DNA from: Fragilariopsis cylindrus CCMP1102
Taxonomy: Eukaryota; Bacillariophyta; Bacillariophyceae; Bacillariales; Bacillariaceae
DNA: 64,000 nt
NCBI GenBank assembly: GCA_900095095.1
Contig: FMBT01000350.1
Coordinates: forward strand, 186,001-250,000
Reading direction: 5' to 3'
The translations under genes were made by a program, and so were the position numbers. Under the pieces are notes generated by a model. It saw only the letters and a list, made by a program, of their open reading frames with translations. It did not search any database and was not told the DNA's origin. Shown one piece after another: positions 1-11,503 of the stretch; positions within the stretch are counted from its first letter, which is position 1; each line of letters opens with the position of its first letter.

Positions 1-3000
1 CAGAATGCACAGTTAGCTGAAATATCCCACATGCAAATCAACTCGGCAAGTCATTGCTGCAATTCTGTGGACTGCAAGCAATATTTCTCAACCTAGACAA
101 TCTCGTGTAGCAACTGCTCGCTGGTCTAGTGATTTATTGATACATCTAGATGTTACTAATGCCACCCACATTCTATCATTTTTGGCTGGTGACACTGATG
201 TAACTGCGTCTGCAATTGCGAAAGAAGGTTTAGGTCTTCAGGGGTCTAAAACCGTTTCCATTGGTGACTTTGATGAGTTGGTACAAACTTTAATATCGGA
301 AGATGATGCGATGACGACTACGACTTCGCGACCCACTTTCTGGGATTTTTCTCCAAACGGGAAGGCAGTTGCAGTAAAATGTTTGCTGCGAAGCTACCTT
401 GATGACTTTCATGGAGGAGAGGATGGATTGCGCTCATTGATGGTCGTCCTGACAAAATGTCTAACATTGAAAGGTATAGGTAAAAGTCTAGAAGAGTCTT
501 GTTCGGAAGCTTTGTCTGTCTGTATCGGAACATCAGCTGTTGCACGTTCTATGATACAATCCTCATCTCTGCCACTGGGGTTGAGTGATCTTAGGGATAT
601 GATCGTTACTTCTGGCTCTGCTAAAGCAAAACGCTTCCTCGCTGATGCATTTGGTAATTTTTTGATTGACACGTCTCTTCTTGGCTTCAGTGGATCGACG
701 TTGTAACTGACGCCTTATCCATCTCCTCTAAAAGTTTGGGTATAGAGCCCCTGAAACCGTCGAACGATGTACACGGTGCAGCTCTTCTCGGTGGAACTTG
801 TATAAGACTTGTCCGTCTACATCCTACTCTCATTACACCTAATAGTTACGTCATGGCTTCCAAACTTTTTGAAAGGTTTGGTGGTGCGCTCCCAAATTTG
901 GACGATATGATTGGAAATGTTTTTTGTGATGCTTTATCTTTGTCCTGTTCGGGTGGTGATAATTCAAGTTAGAGCTACACGATAGGTAAGTTAGTTATGA
1001 CGTTCTTTCATATCATTTTTATATATCAGCGCGGTAACTCAAGTATGGTGTTATGTAATCTTGTAGTTTAAAAACAGGTCTTGCTTCGGTGTTAAAGAAC
1101 GAAGCATCTGCTCTGAACAGGTTTGGAGATGGAGACCGTGTTAATGCACCGCGAGTTTTAAAGTTGATCGAGCCCTCAGGACTATCCATTTCTATTGCAG
1201 CTGGTTCATCCGAACGCTCGAATTGTGTTGACGCTCTTTTCAAACTTCTCGGATCTGGGGCGTTCAGGAAGGATGAGGAAATAGGTCTAGCCGTTGGAGA
1301 AGCATTAGCTACATTCGCTGAAGCTGATTGTGATTTGTCAGCAAAAGTAGACGTAGGGGATTGGCCGTTGCATATGGATGAGATTTTGCGAGGAATTCAC
1401 CGCCGGCGGTACAGGTAAGTTCGATAAAGAGAAGGTTGACTACGAAAAAGAAAATATTTACTGACGATGTATTCTCTTTTTTTCCTTGACCATTTTGAGG
1501 TTGTCTTCACCTTGCTTCGAACAGCAAAATCTACCTCAAACAATCACAAACGGACCGCTTGTGGTCCAGCTTTGTTGGCAGTAGTTGCCAGAGCAACAAG
1601 ACTTGGAGCCAACGAAAACTTGCGTAATTGTTTGCAATCATTCCTCGCTGAGGTGCAAGACTGTTTTCTTTTCCTTCTTGTCGACTCAAAGAGCAGCCAA
1701 ATGTCCCGCGAGAGTTGTTGTCTGGGCCTCGCGGCCTGCGACAAGCTTGTAGTTGCTTCGGAGTCTGATGAATTGAAAGGCAGGTTATTGAGGAGCTTTG
1801 GAGGAACAACAAATCACGGGGGTAGTGCAATGCAGGAGACTACAGAGCAAGCAGAACATCGTAGAAGAGCTGATGGAGCTGATGGAGCTGATGGTGCAGA
1901 TGCTACTCCAAATTTTGAGGCAACAAGTACAGTCGACGTTGGAGGAGCTGCAGGGGTATCAGAAGCGAGCTTAGGTGCTTATCGTGAAATGGCATCGGCG
2001 GCTGTCGCATCAGGACGTCCTGATATTCTATACTCTATGCTAATCCTGTCTGTTTCCCATTCAATTTGGTTCTCGACAGAAAAGAGACGCGATTCATATG
2101 GTCCATCTGCTTTGGGGAAAAACTTCAACAATGAAGAAGTAAAAATTGCATTGCGGCCATTTCTCGGAAAACTTCTTCCGCGTATTCTTCGAGCTTGTCA
2201 CGAGTAAGTATAACCTGTGATGCTGAACAAATTCTTCGACATGCCTGATATTGATTATATAATCTTAGCACACGGAAAATCTCACACTTTCATTTCTAGT
2301 CCAAATAAACAAACTCGAGAACAGATGGAAACTCTTTGGACTGGACTTACAGGTGGTGGTGAAGAGGGAAGAAAAGCGATAAGTGCTTATTTACGTCCTA
2401 CAATGGATGCACTTGTCGAAGAAACGTCAAGTAAACATTGGAGAGCTCGTGTGGGTGCATGTGGTGCTTTGAGTCAGATTTGTGTAGGTCGATCTTGGGA
2501 GGATCTTGGAGGAGGGCCGCCTATACTCGACGAGAATTATGATCTTGTTTTGTCGAAAACATCGTCGGAGACTACTCTGCCGGGCGGTGTTCGGCTCCTT
2601 CGTCTATGGCGAGCCGCCATTCGTGCCTTGGATGACGTACGAATCCCTGTAAGAGAGAGTGGCGAATCACTTGGAAGGAGTGTGAGGAGCTTGACGATTT
2701 TTTTGTGCAATCCTTATGTTGATTCTTCTACTTCCAGCGGATTTATTCAAAACAGCGCTGAAGGAGAAAGAGACGCCGTGTCTGCGTCAGCTACCGCTCT
2801 ACGATGGCTCTTAAAAACTGGTTTAAAACAACAGGCTCCTGAGGCAGCCGGTATATGTGTTTCTACGTTGATAGGAATAATTGATATTGCTAAACCTGCT
2901 ATTTTGGAGGCGCTATTATCTGACGTGATCTATGCTTTGTTGATGGCATTATCAAATTTAGAACCCGCCGCATTTTCCTATCTAGCTATTCGGCAGGAGG

Positions 3001-5149
3001 CAGGGTCATCTGGATACGAAAATCTGTCTCGTTTGAGAATCGAAGGTACGTTGGTATGATGCGCTGTTTGTCTACCCTGTGTGTGTATTTTTCTCAAAGT
3101 GTCTCTGATCTTTCGCAACGTTTCAGCCTCCCAGAATTCTCCTTTAGCCACAGCGCTTCGAAAATGCGTCGATCTAGTTCCAAAATCTAGAAGTCTGAAA
3201 TACCAAGAAGCCGTCGTCCCAGCAATCGAGTCAGCAATAAGGAAATCTTCTGGTATGGCAACAAGAACGGCGGCGGCTGAATGCGTCATAACACTTTGTA
3301 CAACGTGCCCAAATATGTTTCAGTCTAGCGCTTCTTCTAGCTCCTTGCTTAGATGCTTTTTCGACGCAGTCTACCATGAGCGTGGAGGGAGAGTTGCTCA
3401 GGACAAGATGAATGGCGCATTCGGTGCTCTAAGTTCTTTATGTCCTGGTTCAGAGATCAGAAAACTAGCTAGTTCGGCAACCGAGAGATACAAACAAGCA
3501 CATGGAAGTAATGACGATGCATCTACCAGACTGGCGTCTGCGATGGTTCTGAGATCAATCGCTGTAAAAGCTTCAAAACAATTTGCTGACCCTGGCAATT
3601 CAGATGTGTGGTGTAAAAAAGGTAAGGTAGTATTATGATACATAGATCGTATTTGAAACAATATTCCCGGAAAAATGATTCCTACGTAACAATCACTTGC
3701 TCATTATTGTTATTAGTCCTTCCTATTTCGTTTCTTGGGATGAGAGACCCAGAAAAAAGAGTAGCGTCCTTGTGGCAGGAGGTATGGGAGGATGGAGGTG
3801 CCGCGGTCGATTAAGCTCTTCTAATAACGATACCGGAAATACGCTGAGAGAAATTAATATTTAACCTCACAAAAGAATGTGTGAAAGCTTTAGATGATAA
3901 CTCTTGGTCTCGAAGAGTTACAGGAGCAGCCGCTCTTGTTAGTCTCGCAGACAAGGAAATTCTTGCTCCACCCCCGCGTCGCCTCAACGGTACGTATACT
4001 CAATCAGAACAAAATAGGGCACGAAAGCGCCGAGATGCAAGCCATCTTGCGCTATCATCATTAGTACGAGTATCGCAAGAGTAGAATATGGACTGGAAAG
4101 GACCATATTGCCCGGGGTATAGTTCAAGTTTCAAAGGTATGGATACCTTTTGCTGCAAGTAAAGAAGCAAGCGCTCTTTTCGGAGACCAGAGTCTTGCCC
4201 AATCACTTTCGGTGATTCTGCCTCAGACAAAGATCTTTTTCTGGGTGATGCATTTTTTGAAGAACTTAAGGAAAACATAGTAGAAGAAAGTGACCAGGAG
4301 CAGGACGACGATATTCCAGCAGATGAGATGTTGTCAACAAATGAAACCACAGTTCTTCTCATCCCAGGAATCTGTCGTCTACTATTGATGCAGTCTTTTC
4401 CGGTAAAAAGTGCCCTGCGTTCTATTGCAGATGATGAGGTCCTGCCATATAGGTCCAATGTTCTACAGTCTTTGGAATTACTGTTGAACCCTCTTCCAGG
4501 TAGCGACAATTTGTCTCATTATAGACGACGCATTTTCATAGCTATGGCACCAAAACTATGGGAAGTTTTTCGCCATCGTACGACCGATGAATCAAGTAAA
4601 AACATTACCGAAGAATCACCATTGATAGTTGCCAGATCTATTGATTGCTTTGCTAGCTCCTGTTGGTCATACATGCAGTTCCAACGCAACGAAGAGCAGG
4701 AGTCTATAGTAGTAAGTGCTACTGAACTATCGCAAACTTTCAAATTCCACGTGGACCTAACCAAACAAGTGCTTGGACAGTACGAGAAGCTGCTGCCAAA
4801 GGTGCATCAAAACTGGTCCAGTGTGCGGACTTCGAAACGCTGAAAGGACGCAAAGCTGTGTCAACGCTTGTTGATATTGCAGCAATTGCTTTGAAGACAG
4901 AAGGTTCTGGAAAGTTAGGTTGGGTGGGTTAGAGATCTTGAAGTCTATTGTTTTGCGCGCTGGAACTTTCACAAGCAATTGTAGGAAAAGACCCAGTTGA
5001 GACAGCACAAGAAAAACAACTGGTTTTAGAAACATTTTACCGCATAAAGAGAGCATCCAGGAATTAGCAAAAGATCATTGAATGACTCAGAGGCTAAAAT
5101 CACAGCACTTTCCACCACGATCTTAGCTGTCATCTCAACATGGCCTTAA
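1..5149 (+). CDS. ECM29-like proteasome adaptor/scaffold, C-terminal part (5' end outside window)
   Basis: HEAT-repeat protein resembling ECM29, which tethers the 26S proteasome and oversees its assembly. Recognisable blocks are a HEAT repeat around 2400-2490 (YLRPTMDAL, then HWRARVGACGALSQICVGRSW), the block VLPISFLGMRDPEKRVASLWQEVWED after 3716 (quoted here as VLPISFLGMR and LWQEVWED), the RIWTGKD motif near 4087 matching the family's RTWTGKE, and a last HEAT unit TVREAAAKGASKL near 4780. Introns are visible near 985-1078, 1414-1500, 2203-2299, 3047-3126, 3621-3716 and 3990-4007. The reading frame opens at or before position 17 and the last sense codons end at about 5146 (TAA 5147-5149). 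The frame slips by one base at several places, for example near 690, 4087, 4780, 4920 and 5040, while protein similarity continues. I read these as assembly indels; a decaying copy is the alternative. The N-terminal half lies upstream of the window. Confidence 0.8.
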
Positions 5150-5698
5150 GGGTCGACGACTTTCGTTCTGTAATAATACGATATCATCATTATCAGCCAA
5201 TTTGTTGTAGTAATTTATTATTCGTAGCTAGAGAAAGAGTTCAGCCTTCAGCGTAAAAGCATCGCTACATAAAAAGAAATACAGATAGACTTACTGTAGC
5301 TATATAAGAATGGTATCAAAGAAACATTATTAGTACATGCATCTTATTTCTGATTGAACCATAGTATAAATTATGTAGATAATAGATTATCCCACGTACT
5401 ATATGTCTTCCTTCCACGAAAAATAATGAAACAAATATAAATAATATATAGCAATACAATTCTATCGAGTCGAGTGAGTCGCACTAGTCAGTTTAGTCAA
5501 AGAGTCGAATCGAATTTTGCGCGCTATCCAAAAAGAAATGAAAGCAGACAACAAAAACCATCACATCATATCAATAGTTCAATAATCCTTACATTTACAA
5601 AATTTGACAATTACAATGATATTGATGCTATAGCAGCTATTAGTATCCAAGATCAATCAAAGACCGTAACCGCTCCTTAGATAGCTAGAAATTCAATT
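5150..5698. other. intergenic region, probable CTP synthase promoter and 5' UTR
   Basis: AT-rich DNA between the ECM29-like gene and the CTP synthase start. A 68-codon open frame at 5474-5680 is Gln/Asn/Ser-rich, has no recognisable domain and sits directly before the CTP synthase ATG, so it is probably leader sequence. No RNA gene or repeat was recognised. Confidence 0.5.
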
Positions 5699-8000
5699 AT
5701 GTGGTCTACTATTTTCTTACTTTGTTGCATTGTTTTGCTGGAAAGAACTGTTGACGTCGAGGGGTTTTATAATAATTCACCAGTTCGACGGCTGCAACAA
5801 CAACAACCATCGTCGGCATCATCAACATTACCAACGAATCTTCTTCGCGCTCATGGCGATGTAGACCGAGCTTCATTACAAGATCTAGTCGAAGAAACAA
5901 TCGCCTCAAACCGAAAAGTGGTAGTGGTAACTGGCGGTGTAGTTTCAGGCATAGGAAAAGGTGTGACAGCCTCGTCTATTGGGGTATTATTTCGTGCTAT
6001 GGGGCTTCGTGTGACGGCATTAAAAATTGATCCATATCTCAATGTTGACGCTGGAACCATGAGTCCGTTCGAACATGGCGAGGTTTTTGTTCTAAATGAT
6101 GGTGGTGAATGTGATCTGGATTTGGGTAATTACGAACGTTTTTTGAGTGTATTTTTAACAAAAGCGTCTAACCTTTCTACAGGAAAGATTTATCAACAAG
6201 TGATCGAGAGGGAGAGAGTTGGCGATTATCTTGGCAAGACTGTTCAGGTCGTTCCTCACGTTAGTGATGCAATACAGGAATGGGTATTGAATGTGCAAAG
6301 GAGCCAGTAGCTCAATCCAAAAAGATAAAAGATGCTGATTCGCCGCCAGAAGTTTGTATTGTCGAACTCGGTGGGACTCTCGGAGATATAGAGTCAATGC
6401 CGTTTGTCGAGGCACTGAGACAATTACAAGAAAACATTGGCTACAAAAACATGTGCTTCGTCCATGTTTCTCTCGTCCCAGAAATTAATGGCGAACAAAA
6501 AACTAAACCGACACAACATAGTGTAAGTTATTATTCAATATTTTTTTTTTTTTTTCAGGAACAATTTTCACCTACATAACATTCTTACACATACTTTGTT
6601 CCATTATGATGCACACAAACGTTCGAACGTACGCAGGTTAAGACCATGATGCAATTAGGACTCCGTCCAGACTTTCTCTGTGTACGCGGTGGTAGTCCCA
6701 TCGAAGATGGAGCCCGTGATAAGCTTTCTATATTCACGGGTGTACCTAAATCAGCAATTATTTCTCTACACGATGTTAGCAATATCTACCGAGTCCCACT
6801 CATGATGATGGATCAAAATGTTCCAAGTATGTTAGCTCAAAGATTACGTTTACCCCAATTCAAACCGTCCAACGATGTTGCCTACAACGAAGTCGAAGAA
6901 GAGCTATGTGACATTGTCAACTCCAAAGTGATTCAAGACTGGAAAAAACTTTCCGACAGTGTAGACACTCCTGAAAGCGAATGTAAAGTAGCAATGTGCG
7001 GTAAATATTGTGACCAAGGAGATGCCTATTTATCGGTCGTTAAGGCGCTGACCCATGCAGCTATCGCGACGAAGCAAAAACTGAATATTGAATTTATTGA
7101 CTCCTCTGAATTAGAGGAAGATAAGGAAGATGCTCGAAGTCGACTTGCGGTTGTGATGGTATCGTAGTTCCCGGTGGCTTTGGATCTAGAGGTTTTGAAG
7201 GGAAGATAACTGCCATTCGTTTTGCAAGAGAGAACAAAATTCCATTCCTAGGAATATGCCTCGGCATGCAAGCTGCCGTGGTAGAATTTGCCAGGTCTGA
7301 TGCGGGTATTTTAATGCGCACAGTGCTGAGTTCAAGGAAGATCTTGCAACGAACGAGGAAGATGTGATAATATTCATGCCGGAAGGGGATCGCACGAGAA
7401 TGGGCGGGACAATGCGGTTGGGCGCGAGAGAGACAATTTTAAGTGATGGATCTCTAGCAAGAGAACTGTATGGGAGTGAACGAATCATGGAGAGACATCG
7501 ACATGTAAGTTTAAAAATATGGTAACTTCGCGGATTGCAACTTCTGGATCAAATTCATCGGCTCGGCTTTCTCATTCGTGTTCTATTTTTTCTATTAATT
7601 ATTTTACAGCGGTACGAAGTTAACCCTTCTTTGGTAGATCGACTAGAAGCCAAGGGTCTTCATTTTAGTGGAAGAACACTGATAAGAGTGGGGAGAGAAT
7701 GGAAGTGATCGAACTGAGCAAAAATGTGCATCCGTATTTCATTGCCGCACAGTTTGTAAGTCTATAAACATGGGTAACTTTTTGCTTGCTACTTCTTCAT
7801 CAAATATCATCAGCTCGGCTTTCTCATTCGTATTTTATCTTGTTTTCTTGTTATTGTTACAAATTATCTTACAGCACCCTGAGTTTACGTCTCGGCCAGA
7901 GCAACCGAATCCGTTGTTCCTTGGTCTGTTGAAGCAAATTAAGGAGGAAAAAGAAGGAAATGGAGCTACTACTGCTGAAGTAGTCGATAGCGTACTGTAG
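5699..8000 (+). CDS. CTP synthase with N-terminal secretory/plastid-type leader
   Basis: CTP synthase makes CTP from UTP, ATP and glutamine. The synthetase domain begins near residue 73 with the P-loop-like [11 protein letters not shown], followed by [20 protein letters not shown] and [10 protein letters not shown]. The glutaminase domain shows GICLGMQ (nucleophile Cys) near 7252 and HPEFTSRP (His and Glu) after 7875. Introns lie at 6523-6636, 7505-7609 and 7756-7874; the last two resemble each other. The first 70 residues start with a hydrophobic stretch ([11 protein letters not shown]) then VEGFYNN, a signal peptide with an aromatic residue near cleavage, which suggests plastid import; the usual enzyme is cytosolic. 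The frame shifts near 6295, 7150, 7316 and 7684, at least two of them in homopolymers (GG, TTTT), while conserved sequence continues on both sides, so assembly error is more likely than decay. Confidence 0.9.
7505..7609 (+). repeat. CTP synthase intron 2, homologous to intron 3
   Basis: Intron bounded by GTAAGT and TTACAG. Its centre contains the string GCTCGGCTTTCTCATTCGT, which recurs in the next intron (7756-7874) at the same relative place. The first 50 bases also align with few gaps (start GTAAGT, then GGTAACTT, then ATCAAAT). This is an intron-to-intron duplication, possibly an introner-like element. Confidence 0.75.
7756..7874 (+). repeat. CTP synthase intron 3, homologous to intron 2
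   Basis: GTAAGT to TTACAG intron splitting AAQF and HPEF. It shares GCTCGGCTTTCTCATTCGT and flanking similarity with intron 2, only 146 bases upstream. The exon between them (7610-7755) shows no sign of being duplicated, so the introns alone are related. Confidence 0.75.
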
Positions 8001-8169
8001 TTAATAATGTAAATTTCGGTTTAACTTTGGTTCTAATTCCTTGATAATGAAATCATTTAGTTTGCTTTCGCTACGCACAAAGACAAGACATACTAACTGT
8101 ATTCTTGGCTGGCATTTTCATTCTATTCGTATCATTACATTCAGATTTCTGATAAGTTGCTATTTAATC

Positions 8170-10727
8170 CTAAGACATCGTCAGCCATTTTTCTAGGCGA
8201 CAAACTCGTTCAACAAATTCCTCGTCATTGGGTGTCGTTGATTTGATATGTCCAATAGGAAAGAGGGTTGCGACGAATTGTCCTACCATGGGAAACGTGG
8301 GAGTATTGATCTCCTTATAATTATCTCCAGGTTTCAAGAAGCTTTTGTCCACAGCTTTCGCAGTCTTTATACTGTGCTTCACACAGAAATCGTTGATGAT
8401 CGCATCCTCGGTCACAACAACAATCTGGCATTCGGCGTTGGTCGCAAAGAATAAGAAAAGAGCAGGAGCCAAGTCATCCATGGACGAGTTACAGACAAGG
8501 TACGTAGTGGTACCCAGAGGAGGGCGTTGAAGTCCCCAAACAGCAGTTCGAGACGTACCGAATCCACGCTTAGGATTTTCCATTGTGGCATCCAATAGGT
8601 ACTGGTACAGCGTCACGCAGTAACCTTTGACTTTGTCGTCGGACAAATTTTCCAGAAAGGATCCAACCTTTCCTGCAGCTTTTGTTTTCCCCTGTTGACG
8701 AAGGTACTCGTTCGTATATGAGGCATCATATGCAGGTGTCGCACTCGGAACAACCACGGGGTACTAATTAAGGATATTGAAGAGACGCAATCACGAACAA
8801 ACGACATGAGCAGTGGCCGAGGTTAGAAAAAGTAAGAGGTACACACTATTGAATACTTTTCCAGACATCGAGGTCCCAAAAAAATAGATAGAGAGAAAGA
8901 GAGAGATGAGTAGAAGGACTCCGGATACTTGATATCTCTTACCTTGGTATATCGCTCCAACAGCCGACGGGGCGGAAACTCACCGAAGACTTCACCTTCT
9001 TGTGGTCGAGCCTGACAGGACAATGCTGGATAGTCTGGTGACCGATAGTATTAACAACCAAGCCGGTATACTCCCACAAACGAAATCCAAGTTCCATTGA
9101 TTCCTCCCGTGTTTTACCATTAACGCCCAAGGAGATTGGCTGGTTTGTGTTCAACCAGTCGATCAGTTCGTCCAGTCGTTCCTTTACATCGATGGCGGAC
9201 ACGTCTACAACTACCTTCCTCCAGTACTCTTCAATTTCATTGGGAGGAAGACGATCCGCTAATACTCGGTAGGATGCGTCAACTTTAGCATGTCTTTTGT
9301 AACCATTATCTGCAGAGGGACCAGGTGCACTCCCTTTATGGTTGGGAAAAATACAGTCGAAAGAACCTTGTCGTAAGGCTTCGTCTGCAGTTGCTATAGA
9401 TTTTGTATCACCCAATAATACTTCAACGTCTTGTTCGGTAGTACCGATAGGAGCCACAACGTGTCGTAAAGCCGTGCATTGTCCCGAGGATTCAATAGTA
9501 GCACTCATCCGGATAGCATCGCGAATTGCAGGATTAGTCCAATCCATTATTACTAGGGTGTTCGGTCCACCTGTTGAAGCTACAGTGTTATCATAACCAG
9601 ATTTGATCGATTCTGCTAATTGTCGTGAACAAGTGGAGTATAAATTTCCAGTATATTCTTGACACGATTGTGTGATGTCCATAATATCTTCTAACGGACA
9701 GGAAAGATATGTGAGCATACCTGGATCGATTTTTTCTTCCTCAAGCAACTCCATCAACAACTTGGTCCACCGGTAGGAATGCTGAACAGTATTCGATCGT
9801 CCTAAGATGATACACGGTATTCCTAACTCCAAATTACGGATCGTTTTTCGAAATAAATCTAAGAAATTAGTAAAATTTGATACACATGATACGTAAACCG
9901 GAAGTCGGTTCACAACGATTCTTCCATCCATTTCATCTCTAAACACTAAATCATTTAATGCACGTTCTACGTGATTTGCAGATGTAGATTCCTCCATCTC
10001 AGTAACACCATCCTGTTTTTGAAAATCAAGTAATTGGTTGCCTATCAAAAATCCCGCGTACTGTTCACTCAATAGTTTTTGTTCGATTCGACGGATGGGT
10101 TCTCTTAGATCATTTTGATTACTTTTGTAGGTAGAAATGTGATCTTTTAGTAATTTAATTTGTTCAGGAGTAGCGTGTTCTTGTCGTCCATTTACATTAC
10201 CCAGGGCGTTGACAGTGTCTACCATAGAACCACCACGTAATTCCTTACCGTTTAAAAGCGAAGCGATCTATTGTCATTAAATCAAATTATTGCCAGTACA
10301 ATACCGGGAATTGGAAATGGAAAAACAACGACAAAAAAATGGTTTAATAAATAGGAATTTATTTTTCCATTCAAATAGGTAACATTATCGAGTTATACTA
10401 TAGATTCAATATTACACTGAATCATGCACGTACCGGATATTTATACCATAACTCCTTATCAAATGTGTTGAGGAAGTCAACAGCACTTTGCTTTAGCATA
10501 TCAACGTCAGGTTCCGGTTGGTCTCGAAAACATTTAGCATATTCAGAAGAAGCAAAATGGAATGACTTCTTTTTCGTCGTCGTCGTTTGTTCTGTTATTG
10601 CTTTTCTTGGAGCTCCAGCTGTGCTGATAGATGGAAGGATGGAATAATAACGACGATGACGATGGCGATTTAACGGGCGAGATCGCGTAATGTTAATAAT
10701 GGAAGTCGGTCGTAACAATGGGTACAT
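8170..10727 (-). CDS. aldehyde dehydrogenase superfamily protein, P5C-dehydrogenase/PutA-like, general-base Glu replaced
   Basis: Three exons: 10727-10434, 10267-about 8984, and 8763-8170, giving about 723 residues. The first intron joins YKYP to [10 protein letters not shown], the usual ALDH entry motif. In exon 2, [11 protein letters not shown] aligns with the ETGGQNAMIV motif of P5C dehydrogenases, and SSGQCTALR with the catalytic GQRCSAL motif, so the nucleophile Cys is present but the general-base Glu is Ser. The C-terminal 200 residues have [11 protein letters not shown] and little else that is familiar. The second donor is uncertain: a GTGAGT at 8983 keeps the frame, the GTAAGA at 8942 does not. 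The N-terminus (Arg-rich, RRYYSILPS) could be a mitochondrial presequence, fitting proline catabolism, but enzymatic activity is doubtful. It is convergent with CTP synthase, 170 bases away. Confidence 0.65.
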
Positions 10728-11503
10728 GAGTACGGATAGTATTAATACTACTTGTAATCAGCAAGTTAGATGAAATGATGGCCGAATAGATGTAGCAATA
10801 TACCAATATATCTATCAAATGAGAAGATGGGTATCTATGTGCCGTTTGTTGTTCGATGTTATTTATGATTTACAATAATGCGCCCTCGTTTTCCTTTTGT
10901 TCTTCCTCGAATTTTACACGACGACGAGTAGTGACACCGAAATACTAGCTATGATATCAATTCCAGCCCCTCACCGGCCGTAGCGTCGAATTGATTAGAT
11001 ATTATAAATTCCATCCAATACTGTAGAGCACAAACACGATCGAATATGTATTTACGACATCATGAAGACGACTTCATATTGAATATTGATTTCTTCTTTA
11101 GAATTCAAAAATAAACAGTCACGAACTGCTGACATTCGTGACCAAAGAAGAGATATTTTTTACGTATATTCGTCGGTCCGACAACAGTATTTGAATATGT
11201 ACCTGTGTTTCCATCGTGCACAAAAAGTAAGCACGTAGCGTTCAATATTATCATCATTACGAAGTATCTACTCCTTGTACCTTCCAGCAATGCGATTGAA
11301 TCATATATGCTATATTTATACTAATAGGTACTAATGTGTGTGTTTATAGATAATGAATCGATACTGTACGTACTATACTTGTTGCTCGTTCGATTGTTTC
11401 GATTGTTTCGACTAGACTTGATTGTCCATTCCTCCCCGTTATAGATTAGATTTGCATGTGTATTGTTGTGTTTGTATATGGGTGTGTTTGTATTGTAGTT
11501 ATA
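10728..11503. other. intergenic region holding copy 1 of a duplicated block
   Basis: About 780 bases between the start of the ALDH-like gene and the 3' end of the RING gene. The part at about 11041-11260 is a second copy of DNA found at 12797-13018; otherwise only AT-rich sequence and TGTTTG-rich runs near 11460. No gene is supported. Confidence 0.5.
11048..11114 (+). repeat. 67-bp direct repeat, copy 1
   Basis: Matches 12804-12870 base for base by eye. Weaker similarity continues to about 11260, ending with TTCAATATTATCATCATTA, also present at 12999-13017. The two copies flank the RING-finger gene. Confidence 0.85.

Noticed and set aside
5474-5680. Open frame before CTP synthase
   Set aside because: Low-complexity composition, no domain, and position directly in the probable 5' UTR.
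5699-8000. CTP synthase as a pseudogene
   Set aside because: All domain motifs and splice sites are intact and the slips match homopolymers as in other essential genes here.
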